DNA of 5,903 nt. It comes from Chloroflexota bacterium. GTDB taxonomy: Bacteria > Chloroflexota > Anaerolineae > UBA4142. Within the stretch, counting starts at the first letter, position 1. Every line of letters starts with the position of its first letter. The position numbers and the translations under genes are program-made. The notes below the pieces were generated by a model. That model was not told the DNA's origin and did not search any database. It worked only from the letters and a program-made list of their open reading frames with translations. Positions 5,197 to 5,903 of the stretch are shown here, piece by piece. The stretch lies in NCBI GenBank assembly GCA_023380675.1, contig JAMCRS010000282.1:1-5903 (forward strand), read 5' to 3'.

Positions 5197-5876
5197 TTCA
5201 TTTGCACCGTGGACATCATGCCCATGTCTTCGTGATCCAGGATGTGGCAGTGCTGAACTGCCTTCCCGGCGAAGTCCGTGAACCTCACCCGAAGCCGGGC
5301 ACTGGACTTGGCCTTGACTATGACCACGTCGCGCCAGGCTCGTTCCGGCTGCCCTTGTGCATCGAGGATCTGAAAGGCGTTGGTGTGCAGGTGCATGGGA
5401 TGATCCATCATGGTCGAATTTACGAATTCCCAATCCTCGACCGAATTGAGATGCACCGCTGTGTCGATTCGGTCGGCCGCGAACGTGCGCCCGTTGATGG
5501 TGAAATCCATGCCGCGGCCCATCATCATTCCCATCGCCAACTCGAACGTACGCGACGGCGCCGTGGGTGGGGCCAACGCAGGGACATCCACCAGCCGGGC
5601 CGGAACGTTCCAGTTTCGTTCGGACCTGCCCTGATACGTGATGGACGCGATCGGCTCAGGGCCGCTGGCTTGGCCCATGCCGCGCATCGTTCCTCCACGG
5701 GCCATCATGGGGCCACCCATCATCTCCATCGAGCCGCGGTCGTACGGCAGGTCCAGAATTCGATACGAGCCTGCGTTACGCTCTCCTCGGATGAGAACGT
5801 CGATCCGTTGTCCGGGGACAAGGAGCAAATCGTCGAAGGACTGAGGCGAGTGAAGCATGGCGGATACCCGCGACAC
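5190..5876 (-). CDS. CueO-like multicopper oxidase, C-terminal part only
   Basis: The C-terminal half of a copper-detoxifying multicopper oxidase, normally periplasmic and oxidising Cu(I). Residues are numbered from GTG 5876. HPMHLH (159-164) and HCHILDHEDMGMM (209-221) supply type 1, 2 and 3 copper ligands: T1 ligands His159, Cys210, His215 and Met220; the HCH pair binds the trinuclear centre. A Met-rich segment (about 50-68) corresponds to the Met-rich insert that gives CueO its cuprous oxidase activity. FDDLLLVPGQRIDVLI is the usual end of the second cupredoxin domain. Family members are about 450-550 residues, so the N-terminal cupredoxin domain and the first two His motifs are missing. 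The frame meets a stop at 5895-5897 inside the 56-bp inverted repeat. Family homology is reliable to about 5855, and the true gene is probably cut at 5846/5847. Confidence 0.85.
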   Translation of the reverse strand: MSRVSAMLHSPQSFDDLLLVPGQRIDVLIRGERNAGSYRILDLPYDRGSMEMMGGPMMARGGTMRGMGQASGPEPIASITYQGRSERNWNVPARLVDVPALAPPTAPSRTFELAMGMMMGRGMDFTINGRTFAADRIDTAVHLNSVEDWEFVNSTMMDHPMHLHTNAFQILDAQGQPERAWRDVVIVKAKSSARLRVRFTDFAGKAVQHCHILDHEDMGMMSTVQMNE

Positions 5877-5902
5877 AGAACGGACGAGAGATCGCTACTC
5901 AC
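5847..5902 (-). repeat. 56-bp inverted repeat, terminal copy at window edge
   Basis: Exact reverse complement of 5141-5196, 650 bp away, ending one base before the window edge. The last base (T) differs from the expected G. It interrupts the oxidase frame. This could be an inverted chimera or assembly join, or a real rearrangement. Confidence 0.95.
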
Positions 5903-5903
5903 T
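5857..5903 (+). other. Second, divergent copy of the methyltransferase N-terminus (15 codons)
   Basis: Inside the terminal repeat, on the plus strand, ATG 5857 opens MADTRDTERTRDRYS, identical to the start of the methyltransferase at 5186; the next codon begins CT instead of CGG. The window ends there. If the join is artefactual this is not a gene; if real it would be a second methyltransferase copy pointing away from a truncated oxidase. Confidence 0.3.

Noticed and set aside
4909..5433. 174-residue minus-strand frame spanning oxidase and methyltransferase
   Set aside because: His/Arg/Gly-rich shadow of two well-supported genes in another frame.

Overview
This 5.9-kb, GC-rich window is a bacterial heavy-metal resistance neighbourhood. 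Every recognisable gene is a metal-efflux, mercury-type or copper-type gene, or an enzyme carried with one. Codon use is strongly GC-biased. The organism cannot be fixed from the sequence; an Acidobacteriota or proteobacterial soil or subsurface lineage is a guess. The TolC gene runs off the left edge and the multicopper oxidase is cut near the right edge, so the window may be a short stand-alone contig.

Left block, minus strand (1-1683): a small exported Cys-containing protein of unknown function precedes a TolC/CzcC-type outer-membrane efflux channel. This is the usual head of a CzcCBA-like RND efflux operon whose pump genes would lie beyond base 1. Upstream is a 579-bp stretch without an intact gene (1684-2262). 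It holds an 11-bp perfect hairpin, a 9-bp tandem repeat and what looks like the decayed N-terminus of a CHASE2 sensor protein.

Centre (2263-4533): two divergent units share a 184-bp intergenic region. On the minus strand are a Met-rich exported protein, probably copper-related, and a small SHOCT membrane protein. The Met-rich gene has an 8-bp inverted repeat around its ribosome-binding site. On the plus strand is a compact mercury-type operon: a MerR with the three Hg(II)-binding cysteines at canonical spacing, a two-domain protein (thioredoxin-like plus MerC-like membrane domain) overlapping it by ATGA, and a small CPAC glutaredoxin-like protein. A mer-like promoter/operator lies directly upstream of merR. 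No merA, merT or merP lies in the window.

Right block, minus strand (4551-5903): the C-terminal half of a CueO-like multicopper oxidase is followed 3 nt later by a UbiE-type SAM-dependent methyltransferase. The oxidase reading frame breaks at a 56-bp sequence that is the exact reverse complement of the oxidase/methyltransferase junction 650 bp away. This inverted repeat is the strongest structural anomaly. It is either an inverted-chimera or assembly artefact at the end, or a real inversion or divergent duplication.

The genes most worth following up as a system are the merR-(Trx+MerC)-Grx mini-operon, and the paired Met-rich and SHOCT proteins divergent from it.
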